DNA from: JAZMZS01 sp045586105
Lineage (GTDB): Bacteria > Bacillota > Clostridia > Oscillospirales > CAG-272
NCBI GenBank assembly: GCA_045586105.1
Contig: JAZMZS010000146.1
Coordinates: forward strand, 1 to 11,167
Direction: 5' to 3'
Length of the DNA: 11,167 bases
Of this stretch, positions 1-4,701 are shown in pieces. Within the stretch, counting starts at the first letter, position 1, and the number at the start of each line of letters is the position of its first letter. The translations under genes were made by a program, and so were the position numbers. Under the pieces are notes generated by a model. That model was not told where the DNA came from, searched no databases, and saw nothing but the letters and a program-made list of their open reading frames with translations.

Positions 1-20
1 GTCAACCCCTCCCCTTTAAC
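1..20 (-). promoter_or_regulatory. Ribosome binding site for a gene starting beyond the left edge
   Basis: The minus strand carries a very purine-rich run (AAAGGGGAGGGG, positions 8-19) a few bases from the window edge. It matches a strong Shine-Dalgarno sequence, and a start codon would be expected at or just beyond position 1. An ATG at 26-24 lies upstream of this run but has no ribosome binding site of its own. By analogy with clostridial phages, where HNH genes sit next to packaging genes, a terminase subunit could follow, but nothing in the window proves it. Confidence 0.4.
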
Positions 21-46
21 GGTCATTTTTCGGGACGGGGGGTAGG

Positions 47-95
47 TGTGGAACATTTTTGTTCCACAGAGGCGCGGAACGATTTTTGTTCCACA
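47..95. repeat. Two inverted repeats with parS-like half-sites
   Basis: Positions 47-68 form a perfect inverted repeat: TGTGGAACA, a TTTT loop, TGTTCCACA. Positions 74-94 form an imperfect second copy (GCGGAACGA, TTTT, TGTTCCAC). The TGTTCCAC unit recurs 27 bp apart (60-67 and 87-94). No T-run follows on either strand, so these are not terminators. The half-site resembles half of the chromosomal ParB site parS (TGTTTCACGTGAAACA) with a C at position 5, but the halves are in the opposite order and separated. They lie in the gap before the next gene on the left and are best read as an operator or protein-binding array. Confidence 0.6.
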
Positions 96-141
96 TTTTG
101 ACGGCCTCGGGAAAAGGCGGAAGCCAAGGGCGGCGGCGAGA

Positions 142-483
142 TCACCAACGCTCCGGCTGCCAGAAGCGCGAGCGGTGCGCGTAGGTGCCGCGGCCTTCCT
201 GCTCCTCGTGACACGCAAAACAAACGCCGACGAGATTTATATGCCGGTTGCCTGCGGCGTCGGTATAATAGCGCTGATACGCGAACTCCGGGTATTTTTT
301 CACGGCGTAGATGTGGTGCGTCAGCACCGACGGACTATACCGCCCTGCACGTTTGCAAAAATAACACTCGTTGTGCTGCTCTTTGCGGACGCTGCGTGAT
401 AGCTTTACCCACGTTTTATCGTGGTAAAACCGCCAGATTTCGCCGTTTTTGATTAATTCCCGGATTTGTTCTACGTTTAGCAT
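142..483 (-). CDS. HNH endonuclease
   Basis: This 113-aa protein is a small phage-type HNH nuclease (ββα-metal fold), expected to cut DNA with a divalent metal. Residues C40/C43 and C88/C91 form two CxxC knuckles that would bind structural zinc. The HH pair at 56-57 gives the general base, N83 is the middle residue, and H92 closes the motif in a CxxCH arrangement. The start chosen is the ATG at 483. A longer reading from a TTG at 510 would begin inside the terminator hairpin, so I reject it. There is no clear Shine-Dalgarno before the ATG. The gene lies directly downstream of an intrinsic terminator, so its expression probably needs read-through, antitermination or an unseen promoter. In tailed phages such HNH genes commonly neighbour the terminase and assist packaging, which fits its place at the end of this module. 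The family call is firm; the role is inferred. Confidence 0.88.
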   Translation of the reverse strand: MLNVEQIRELIKNGEIWRFYHDKTWVKLSRSVRKEQHNECYFCKRAGRYSPSVLTHHIYAVKKYPEFAYQRYYTDAAGNRHINLVGVCFACHEEQEGRGTYAHRSRFWQPERW

Positions 484-489
484 AACTCG

Positions 490-524
490 ATAAAACACAA
501 ACGCCCGCAAATGCAGGCGTTCGT
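490..524 (-). terminator. Intrinsic terminator closing the tRNA/RNA unit
   Basis: On the minus strand, positions 524-497 form a 13-bp stem (two G-U pairs, two-base loop), followed by GTGTTTTA (498-491). The plus strand has no T-run after the hairpin, so the terminator acts on leftward transcription. It ends the RNA unit only a few bases before the HNH start codon. Confidence 0.75.
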
Positions 525-794
525 ATGATGACTACAGGAAGTCGTCTCCGCTTTTCGGGTCAGCCCGAAAGTTCGGCAAATGAGCCGCCGAGCGCTCTTA
601 AACTCGGCATGGTGCAAAATCGCGGACGGTTGCCCGCTTTCTTACGAAACAACGGCGCACCGTTTCCGATGCGGCGTGTTATCCTAAACGCTTTGACTGC
701 GCTCTCAGCAGAACCGGCGCGTTTTGCATCATATACCGCCTTTTCCCTCGTGCCGAAGCGTAGGATCGTCCGGAAAAGGTAATCGTGCTCTCAC
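525..794 (-). ncRNA. Structured non-coding stretch downstream of tRNA-Ile
   Basis: About 270 nt between tRNA-Ile and the terminator contain no believable minus-strand gene: the best reading frames are only a few tens of codons and have no ribosome binding site. Several hairpins are visible on the minus strand: 571-551 (8 bp, CTGA loop, one bulged A), 608-587 (GCCGAG/CTCGGC, 10-nt loop), 637-622 (GCGGG/TCCGC), and AACGG-TGCG-CCGTT near 650-665. Lying between a tRNA and a terminator, it should be transcribed as RNA. It could be the 3' body of a large ornate phage RNA. I do not recognise a named family from sequence alone. Confidence 0.45.
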
Positions 795-871
795 TGGTAC
801 GTCAACAGGGACTCGAACCCCGAACTCACCGGATATAAGCCGGTTACTCTGACCATTGGAGTTATTGACGC
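795..871 (-). tRNA. tRNA-Ile (anticodon UAU), CCA encoded
   Basis: The 77-nt minus-strand sequence folds into a full cloverleaf. The acceptor is GCGTCAA/TTGACGT with a terminal G-U pair, the D stem is ACTC/GAGT, the anticodon stem is ACCGG/CCGGT, and the T stem is CGGGG/CCCTG around the loop TTCGAGT. Discriminator A and an encoded CCA follow. The anticodon loop CTTATAT places TAT at positions 34-36, which reads the isoleucine codon AUA. Most bacteria read AUA with a lysidine-modified CAU tRNA instead, so a UAU isoleucine tRNA points to an acquired or phage-adapted gene. It lies in the same transcription unit as the tRNA at 977-1051. Confidence 0.9.
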
Positions 872-976
872 ATAAGCGGCAGCCTTCGGAACTGCCGCGG
901 CTTTTCGGGAGCCTACGCCCTGCGACTTTCGCTGTCGCCGCGCCGCACTTAACTCACGGGCTGCGGATCACCGGTC
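872..976 (-). ncRNA. Structured spacer between the two tRNAs
   Basis: This 105-nt spacer carries three hairpins: 938-922 (GCGAC/GTCGC, 7-nt loop), 913-899 (GGCT/AGCC) and 898-876 (GCGGCAG/CTGCCGC, 9-nt loop). The last two abut exactly. There is no third cloverleaf and no T-loop consensus. It is much longer than an ordinary tRNA spacer, so it may be part of a larger folded RNA into which the tRNAs are set. Confidence 0.5.
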
Positions 977-1051
977 TGGTTGCAGAGGCGCGATTCGGAC
1001 GCGCGATCTCGTGGTTATGAGCCACGCGAGGTGCCACTCCTCCACTCTGCG
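977..1051 (-). tRNA. Initiator-type tRNA-fMet (CAU), CCA encoded
   Basis: The 75-nt minus-strand sequence folds as acceptor CGCAGAG/CTCTGCA, D stem GAGG/CCTC, anticodon stem CGTGG/CCACG around CTCATAA, variable AGATC, and T stem GCGCG/CGCGC, then A and CCA. Hallmarks of bacterial initiator tRNA are present: C1 faces A72 unpaired, the D stem has A11-U24, and the anticodon loop CUCAUAA is that of tRNA-fMet. Two features are odd. The 29-41 pair is U-A instead of the usual G-C, leaving two of the three anticodon-stem G-C pairs, and the T loop reads TCCGAAT, so U55 (normally pseudouridine) is C. It should be charged with Met and formylated, but these changes suggest a divergent or specialised initiator. 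An elongator Met tRNA is unlikely given C1-A72. Confidence 0.85.
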
Positions 1052-1145
1052 ATAAGGCTGCCCCTAAGCCCGAAGGCAGCCAAAGGCGGAAAAGGAATTA
1101 AACCGCCGCGGAAGATAAGCACCGCGGTGCCGTTCGCTCTTCCGC
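1052..1145 (-). ncRNA. Triple-hairpin 5' leader of the tRNA unit
   Basis: From the predicted start at 1145 to tRNA-fMet, the minus strand is almost entirely paired. An 8-bp stem GCGGAAGA/TCTTCCGC (1145-1138 with 1115-1108) encloses the palindrome GCACCGCGGTGC (1130-1119). A GGCGG/CCGCC hairpin follows (1107-1085), then GGCTGCC/GGCAGCC (1081-1056). The first stem begins at the predicted +1. Such packing is unlike a plain tRNA leader and suggests a folded RNA domain. Confidence 0.55.
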
Positions 1146-1151
1146 ATTTTC

Positions 1152-1181
1152 ACTATATCACGGTTTTGCTGTTACATTCAA
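1152..1181 (-). promoter_or_regulatory. Promoter of the tRNA/structured-RNA unit (extended -10)
   Basis: On the minus strand, TTGAAT (1181-1176) and TATAGT (1157-1152) are separated by 18 bp, with TGA just before the -10 (1160-1158), the extended -10 signature. The predicted start is G1145, 7 nt past the -10. The promoter overlaps the last codons of the DUF1492 gene. It would drive a transcript of about 650 nt ending at the terminator near 490. Confidence 0.6.
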
Positions 1182-1602
1182 TTACATCTTTCGGCATGGT
1201 GTCGCCTACGGCAGCCAACGCGCGAGGGTGCAGGCGGTGAACGATATGCACATAGCTGTACGACATCTTGACGGCCACGCGCTCCCAGGTGCAGCCGCAG
1301 ATATAACGATAAGTCAGCAGGCGGCGCAGGTCGGCGCTGTGAACGTGTGAGATCGACGACCTGATGTCCCGACGGATCACGCGCAGGACTTCCCGCTCGG
1401 CTTCGATCTCGGCTTCGAGGTCCGCGATCTCCGCGCCTTTCCTGCCGACCTTGTCGCTGATCGCCCCGGGAGTGTGAGTGCCGCTTTCCGTTGGTGATGA
1501 TACCGCGGTCGCGTCCTCGATCAGAGTGAGGAGTTCGTCGCGTTTTGTTTTCAGCGTTTTCACGCATTCGCGGTACTGTGAGAGGTATTCTTTCGCTGTC
1601 AT
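1153..1602 (-). CDS. DUF1492-like phage regulator with sigma-region-4-like HTH
   Basis: This 149-aa protein has the layout of DUF1492 phage proteins. The N-terminal KEYLSQYREC leads into a charged helical region, and the residues around 53-80 are a probable coiled coil. Residues about 92-131 (DLRRLLTYRYICGCTWERVA then MSYSYVHIVHRLHPRAL) form a helix-turn-helix like sigma factor region 4 and ArpU/RinA-type late regulators. Such proteins usually close the early region, just before the packaging genes, and are thought to activate late transcription. Its place here, last before the tRNA unit and HNH, fits that. Its start overlaps the previous stop by ATGA, and GGGAGG lies 5 nt upstream. Its 3' end contains the promoter of the RNA unit. 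The family call is good; the late-activator role is inferred. Confidence 0.8.
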   Translation of the reverse strand: MTAKEYLSQYRECVKTLKTKRDELLTLIEDATAVSSPTESGTHTPGAISDKVGRKGAEIADLEAEIEAEREVLRVIRRDIRSSISHVHSADLRRLLTYRYICGCTWERVAVKMSYSYVHIVHRLHPRALAAVGDTMPKDVIECNSKTVI

Positions 1603-1880
1603 GTCTGCCTCCCGTAATCGTCATATACTCCCGTCACCGGCTCAATTCCGAGGACAGCATATCCGTCCTTTATTCCGTCCGGAAAGCCTTCGGAAGTAAG
1701 CACGAATGTAATGCGGTACAATGCCGCTCTGCCGGTGTATTCGGCGTTTTGCGTTTCGTTAAGTTCTATAAGATCACCGGCCTTGTAGTCTCGGTCATTT
1801 CTGCGGACTTCAAAACACTTTTCGCCCTTTTCCGTAAGTGTGAAAAAACGGTCATAACATTTTACTCTGTGGATCCTCAT
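1599..1880 (-). CDS. DUF3850 (ASCH/PUA-like) protein
   Basis: This 93-aa protein matches the DUF3850 pattern. HRVKCYDRFFTLTEKGEKCF is followed by EVRRNDRDYKAGDLIELNE, then a TGR turn and a hydrophobic strand ending GYAVLGIEP. The fold is related to ASCH/PUA domains, which bind RNA or modified nucleotides; the function in phages is not established. AGGAGG lies 8 nt before the ATG. That ribosome binding site and the start lie inside the 3' end of the methyltransferase-like gene (29-bp overlap), and the stop overlaps the DUF1492 start by 4 bp, so the three are translationally coupled. The family call is confident. Confidence 0.82.
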   Translation of the reverse strand: MRIHRVKCYDRFFTLTEKGEKCFEVRRNDRDYKAGDLIELNETQNAEYTGRAALYRITFVLTSEGFPDGIKDGYAVLGIEPVTGVYDDYGRQT

Positions 1881-2328
1881 TTCGGTTTCCTCCTATCACT
1901 TCTTCCCAATTGTCCGCCGCTTTGATACGGTCGGCGATCTTCAAAAAGTCCGCACAAATGATATTGCGGGTGATTATGTTCAGCGCCGCCGCCGTGAACC
2001 CGTCTTTGTTCGGGAACTTTTCACGGTACATATCCAGCAGCCGGTTCCGGCTCTCCACAACGTTGTCGGCAAGAATATCGACCCCGTATATACTTTCAAG
2101 CGCCCGGAGCCCTTCGCTTGCATTCCTGCAATTCTCAAGCTTTCGGCGGAAGACCTCAACAAGAAAATTACCTGTGCCGCATGAAGGCTCGAACACGGTC
2201 TTGCCGATCTCGAAGGCTTCGGGCGGCAATTCGTCGCACATCTTCTTGACTATCCATTCGGGCGTGAATACTTCCCCGAACTTCTTCACGCGATCGGTGC
2301 TTTTGATAAGGCTTTTTTCTCTTCCCAA
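1852..2328 (-). CDS. N6-adenine DNA methyltransferase-like protein lacking NPPY
   Basis: This 158-aa protein carries the N-terminal half of the SAM-binding domain of type I/Eco57I-like adenine methylases: motif X as FTP (21-23), motif I as EPSCGTGNF (47-55), an acidic motif II strand YGVDI (81-85), and ICADFL (124-129). The chain ends at about the point where motif IV, [ND]PPY, should appear: WEEVIGGN (141-148) is followed by 10 unrelated residues encoded over the next gene's ribosome binding site. No NPPY-type motif occurs elsewhere in the window. It could bind SAM but should not methylate DNA alone. The start is taken as TTG at 2328; AGGAGG lies rather far upstream (2348-2343), so the start is uncertain. 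The gene overlaps the 193-aa zinc protein gene by 43 bp. It may be a remnant, half of a split enzyme, or a repurposed SAM-binding protein. Confidence 0.75.
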   Translation of the reverse strand: MGREKSLIKSTDRVKKFGEVFTPEWIVKKMCDELPPEAFEIGKTVFEPSCGTGNFLVEVFRRKLENCRNASEGLRALESIYGVDILADNVVESRNRLLDMYREKFPNKDGFTAAALNIITRNIICADFLKIADRIKAADNWEEVIGGNRNEDPQSKML

Positions 2329-2867
2329 AATATGTTGTTTAACCTCCTGAAATAATCGTTATTTCTGTTCTGATTGGCTTTTTCGAGATTTTTCAAGCAG
2401 TTGTCATAGCAGCGGTCACATATCTTTTTACCGTTCGACGCGTCAATCGGCTTGCTGCAAACGGAGCAATAGTCTTTGCTGTTGCGTAGAACTGCCGGGA
2501 TTGCGCCCTGCTTGACCCTGTACTCCGCATTCTTGATTCTACACCTTGCCCGGCATCTCTGACACGTCTTGTACGGAGACCACGGCTCAAGCGGTTTCGT
2601 GCATCGGCCGCACCGACGTTCCCTGTACAGCCTTTCTTGATACTCCTTCTTTCGCTTGCTTTCCGCTTCTTTCTGCTTATCACTCATAGCGGCGTTGCGC
2701 TTCTTATTTGTCTCTTTCGCATCGTCAAGGCAGTTCGCGCATTTGGTGTGACCGCGTGCTGCTCTTTCTTTCCGGCAGTTTACACAGATACGGTTCGCCA
2801 TATACCAGTAATATCGCTCTTTGTCGTATGCTCTCTTCTGTTCGGGTGTCAAATGTTTCACCTTCAT
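2286..2867 (-). CDS. Protein with three tandem four-cysteine zinc fingers
   Basis: This 193-aa, very basic protein contains three similar zinc-finger units separated by charged helical linkers: C28/C31 with C43/C46, C86/C89 with C102/C105, and C134/C137 with C150/C153. Each unit is CxxC, about 11-12 residues, CxxC; the last two also have a cysteine four residues later (C109, C157). The linker at about 50-80 is rich in K, E and R. This suggests a nucleic-acid-binding protein, but I know no function for it. Its start overlaps the previous stop by ATGA, and no separate ribosome binding site is seen, so it is probably made by coupled translation. Its end overlaps the methyltransferase-like gene in another frame. 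Confidence 0.7.
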   Translation of the reverse strand: MKVKHLTPEQKRAYDKERYYWYMANRICVNCRKERAARGHTKCANCLDDAKETNKKRNAAMSDKQKEAESKRKKEYQERLYRERRCGRCTKPLEPWSPYKTCQRCRARCRIKNAEYRVKQGAIPAVLRNSKDYCSVCSKPIDASNGKKICDRCYDNCLKNLEKANQNRNNDYFRRLNNIFWEEKKALSKAPIA

Positions 2868-3067
2868 TCAAATTTCAGTTGTTCGCCGACGGTTATTTTC
2901 CGCGGGCGAGGTATGTATTGCTTCCCGGTGTCAACGTCTCCGAGCTCCGACAACTCAAACTTGTCGCACTTCACGGCTTTATCGACGCGGCGGAGCGGTT
3001 TGTCCAGCTCCGAGCAGTAATACCAGTCGCCGCAGAAACAATGTGCGCAATAACGACAATAGTTCAT
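2864..3067 (-). CDS. Small cysteine-rich phage protein
   Basis: This 67-aa protein opens with a cysteine cluster (C4, C7, C10, C12, C18 and C34) and then has the conserved-looking stretch LGDVDTGKQYIPRPRK. The cysteines suggest a single zinc-binding knob. Short proteins of this shape are common beside phage SSB genes, but I know no function. GAGGAGG lies 4 nt before the ATG, and only 9 bp separate it from ssb, so it belongs to the same transcript. Confidence 0.65.
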   Translation of the reverse strand: MNYCRYCAHCFCGDWYYCSELDKPLRRVDKAVKCDKFELSELGDVDTGKQYIPRPRKITVGEQLKFE

Positions 3068-3076
3068 TATGCCTCC

Positions 3077-3535
3077 TCAAAACGGATAATCGTCCGCCGT
3101 TGCTGCGGCGAAGCTCTCCGCGGTCATCTGCTGCTGTTCCTGTGCGGGAGCGTTCGCCTTTTCCTGCTTCTTATACTGCGGCGGTTCTTCCGGAGGAGGC
3201 GGAGCTTCCCGCGCTGTTTTCTCGCCCGTGAACGTTGCCCGCTCGACGATGATCTCGGTGATCTGATGCTCCGCGCCTGCTTTGTCGGTATATTTCCGGT
3301 TCTGGAGCTCACCCTCGAGCAGGATCATGCGCCCCTTTGCGAAGAAACGGGCGATAAACTCCGCCTCCATACGCCATGCGACAACGTTGAAAAAATCCGT
3401 GATTTTGTTCTCTTTGTCTGCCTGATAGCGGCGATCTACCGCAACGCCAAAGGTCAGCACCGGAACGCCCGAAGGCGTGGTTTTCAGCTCGAGGTCGTTG
3501 CAGATACGCCCCATTAAAATTACTTTGTTGTACAT
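3077..3535 (-). CDS. ssb: Single-stranded DNA-binding protein
   Basis: This 152-aa protein is a bacterial-type SSB. The OB fold covers about residues 1-110, with the start MYNKVILMGRICNDLELKTT, the core VLTFGVAVDR and DFFNVVAWR, and the strand GRMILLEGELQNRKY. A flexible tail rich in P, Q and E follows, ending DDYPF, close to the canonical DDDIPF tip that recruits replication partners. As a homotetramer it would coat single-stranded DNA made during phage replication, including single strands displaced by a rolling-circle Rep. A strong AGGAGG lies 5 nt before the ATG. It sits 8 bp after the preceding small gene and 9 bp before the next. The call is firm. Confidence 0.95.
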   Translation of the reverse strand: MYNKVILMGRICNDLELKTTPSGVPVLTFGVAVDRRYQADKENKITDFFNVVAWRMEAEFIARFFAKGRMILLEGELQNRKYTDKAGAEHQITEIIVERATFTGEKTAREAPPPPEEPPQYKKQEKANAPAQEQQQMTAESFAAATADDYPF

Positions 3536-3543
3536 TTTTCCTC

Positions 3544-3774
3544 CTAATCGTCGAGAAGACCGCTCACTTCGTGGCCTTCAAACGCCGGGACGCGCCGCTG
3601 TTCGCCCGGCATAAGCCATTCGCTCGGCGGTGTTGTGTTCAGGCGGCAGCTCGGAGACGCGTCCGGGTCGTGAAACGTGCAGTTGTCGCAGTGGCAAGGG
3701 CGGCGGCGGCAGTTGTTCCGGAGAGCCATTGCCGCGGCTATCAGGATATCGCGGCCGGTCTGGTTTACGTTCAT
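3544..3774 (-). CDS. Small cysteine-rich hypothetical protein
   Basis: This 76-aa protein begins with a helix (ILIAAAMALRNN) and then a cysteine cluster C22, C27, C29, C32 and C43, which would fit one zinc site. The C-terminal third is acidic and ends LLDD. The ATG at 3774 is chosen because it overlaps the previous stop by ATGA and follows GGAGGCGGAGG; an upstream start would run deep into the previous gene. I do not recognise the family. It sits just before ssb in the same transcript. Confidence 0.6.
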   Translation of the reverse strand: MNVNQTGRDILIAAAMALRNNCRRRPCHCDNCTFHDPDASPSCRLNTTPPSEWLMPGEQRRVPAFEGHEVSGLLDD

Positions 3775-3971
3775 TCCTCCGCCTCCTTCCTCGGCTCGGC
3801 AAGGCTGCAAAAATCGAGCGCTTGCATCACGCTGCCGTTATGCCGTGTCTTGGTGCAGGTGCCGTAGATCGTGTCCGGTATCGAGCGCCAGTATTTACAC
3901 TCTGCGCACGGCGTTATTTTGCCAAAGCGCTCGTACTGCTTTATTGCTTTGAACATACCTGCGTCACTCAT
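3771..3971 (-). CDS. Small zinc-binding-like hypothetical protein
   Basis: This 66-aa protein has CAECKYW (C22, C25), then C39 in YGTC and C55 in DFCSLAEP, a four-cysteine pattern that recurs in short phage proteins and suggests a single zinc site. The second ATG (3971) is preferred because GAGG lies 9 nt upstream of it. It overlaps the Lar-like gene's stop by 8 bp (ATGAGTGA). The function is unknown. Confidence 0.62.
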   Translation of the reverse strand: MSDAGMFKAIKQYERFGKITPCAECKYWRSIPDTIYGTCTKTRHNGSVMQALDFCSLAEPRKEAEE

Positions 3972-4218
3972 TGTCATTATCCTCGCTTTCTCGTAAATTC
4001 CATATATTGATAACTTCTTCAGCACCATTATTGATTATACGAATAACTCCCTCTCCATCTTGATATATGTCACTTATACCCATGGGAGTTTGTATGCGAC
4101 ATTTTTCACATAGCACAGTATAATGATTTAAAATATGTCCTTCATTATTATGTCCTATTGTAAGTTGTTTTAACTTCGCTTCACCCCCGCAGAACGGGCA
4201 GGGTTTAAGTTCACTCAT
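3964..4218 (-). CDS. Lar-family restriction alleviation-like protein
   Basis: This 84-aa protein has the Lar layout: MSELKPCPFCGGEA with C7/C10, a second knuckle C37/C40 in VLCEKC, and a final IWNLR (72-76) near the C-terminus. The prototype, Lar of the Rac prophage, relieves type I restriction by modulating the host enzyme. Many phage proteins share the fold without a tested function, so anti-restriction activity is inferred from family only. The stretch encoding it is far richer in A and T than its surroundings and uses AUA and AAT codons freely, which suggests recent acquisition. Its start overlaps the previous stop by 8 bp (ATGAGTGA). Confidence 0.78.
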   Translation of the reverse strand: MSELKPCPFCGGEAKLKQLTIGHNNEGHILNHYTVLCEKCRIQTPMGISDIYQDGEGVIRIINNGAEEVINIWNLRESEDNDNE

Positions 4219-4408
4219 TGCCGCTTTCCTCGCTTTCGTTCTTATCCACTAACTTCTGCGGATTAACTCTGAATAGCAGTTCGCCCGAGACAAGCCCTCG
4301 TTCGTCTCTCAATGAATAATCTAAAACGCTATCACCGACCTTACCGAACAAGGCATTGCCAGTAAGAAAGGCGACAAGTTCTTTTACTGTCCAATCTTTA
4401 AATCTCAT
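4211..4408 (-). CDS. Small hypothetical protein
   Basis: This 65-aa protein begins MRFKDWTVKELVAFL, probably an amphipathic helix, and ends in an acidic tail (DKNESEESGNE). It has no cysteines, unlike its neighbours. It overlaps the preceding stop by ATGA and the Lar-like gene by 8 bp, so it is translated as part of the chain. I do not recognise it. Like the Lar-like gene, it is AT-rich compared with the rest of the window. Confidence 0.55.
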   Translation of the reverse strand: MRFKDWTVKELVAFLTGNALFGKVGDSVLDYSLRDERGLVSGELLFRVNPQKLVDKNESEESGNE

Positions 4409-4701
4409 CTGTTTTCCTCTCTTTCGTCCATTTTAGCGCCGCACCCCGGACAATATCGTGATTTGTCGCCTGCTAATGTTGAGCCGCACGCCGAACATTT
4501 ATAACACGTATATACGTCATCATCTACGTATTTCCAATGCCCGTGAACAACGGGAGCGACGTCAGCAGATGGGAAATTTTTAATTTTTCTGATCATGCGT
4601 CCTACATTACAAATCAAGCAGTCTGTGCGATGATCGCAAGTTTCACAATGAAGACTTTGGGTCGCCTCTATAAATAGTTTTCGACTAATAAATTTGCTCA
4701 C
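4405..4701 (-). CDS. Phage zinc-ribbon protein (GTG start)
   Basis: This 98-aa protein has two zinc-binding halves. The N-terminal cluster is C19/C22 with C28/C31. The C-terminal rubredoxin-like ribbon is C69/C72 with C84/C87 in YCPGCGAKMDE. The linking segment SADVAPVVHGHWKYVDD is a hallmark of a very common clostridial phage family of unknown function. The start is GTG at 4701, overlapping the previous gene's TGA as GTGA. A longer reading from within the preceding gene would add about 40 arginine-rich shadow residues and is rejected. It is probably a nucleic-acid- or protein-binding adaptor. Confidence 0.72.
   Translation of the reverse strand: MSKFISRKLFIEATQSLHCETCDHRTDCLICNVGRMIRKIKNFPSADVAPVVHGHWKYVDDDVYTCYKCSACGSTLAGDKSRYCPGCGAKMDEREENR

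Noticed and set aside
24..26. Start codon of a left-edge gene (minus strand, MTVKGEGL)
   Set aside because: No ribosome binding site upstream, while the bases it would encode form a strong ribosome binding site for a start beyond the edge.
47..95. Terminator pair or CRISPR-like repeats
   Set aside because: No T-run after either hairpin, and two copies with a short non-unique spacer do not make a CRISPR array.
484..510. N-terminal extension of the HNH gene from a TTG codon
   Set aside because: It lies within the terminator hairpin and T-run; the ATG at 483 already includes the whole domain.
525..782. Plus-strand open frame of 85 codons in the RNA region
   Set aside because: No promoter or ribosome binding site, opposite in direction to all other genes, and it crosses hairpins that fit an RNA role on the minus strand better.
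872..976. Possible third tRNA between the two tRNAs
   Set aside because: No cloverleaf or T-loop consensus could be fitted; only simple hairpins are present.
1153..1624. Second minus-strand frame over the DUF1492 gene (1178-1624)
   Set aside because: Arg/Ser/Pro-rich shadow of the DUF1492 gene without domain or ribosome binding site.
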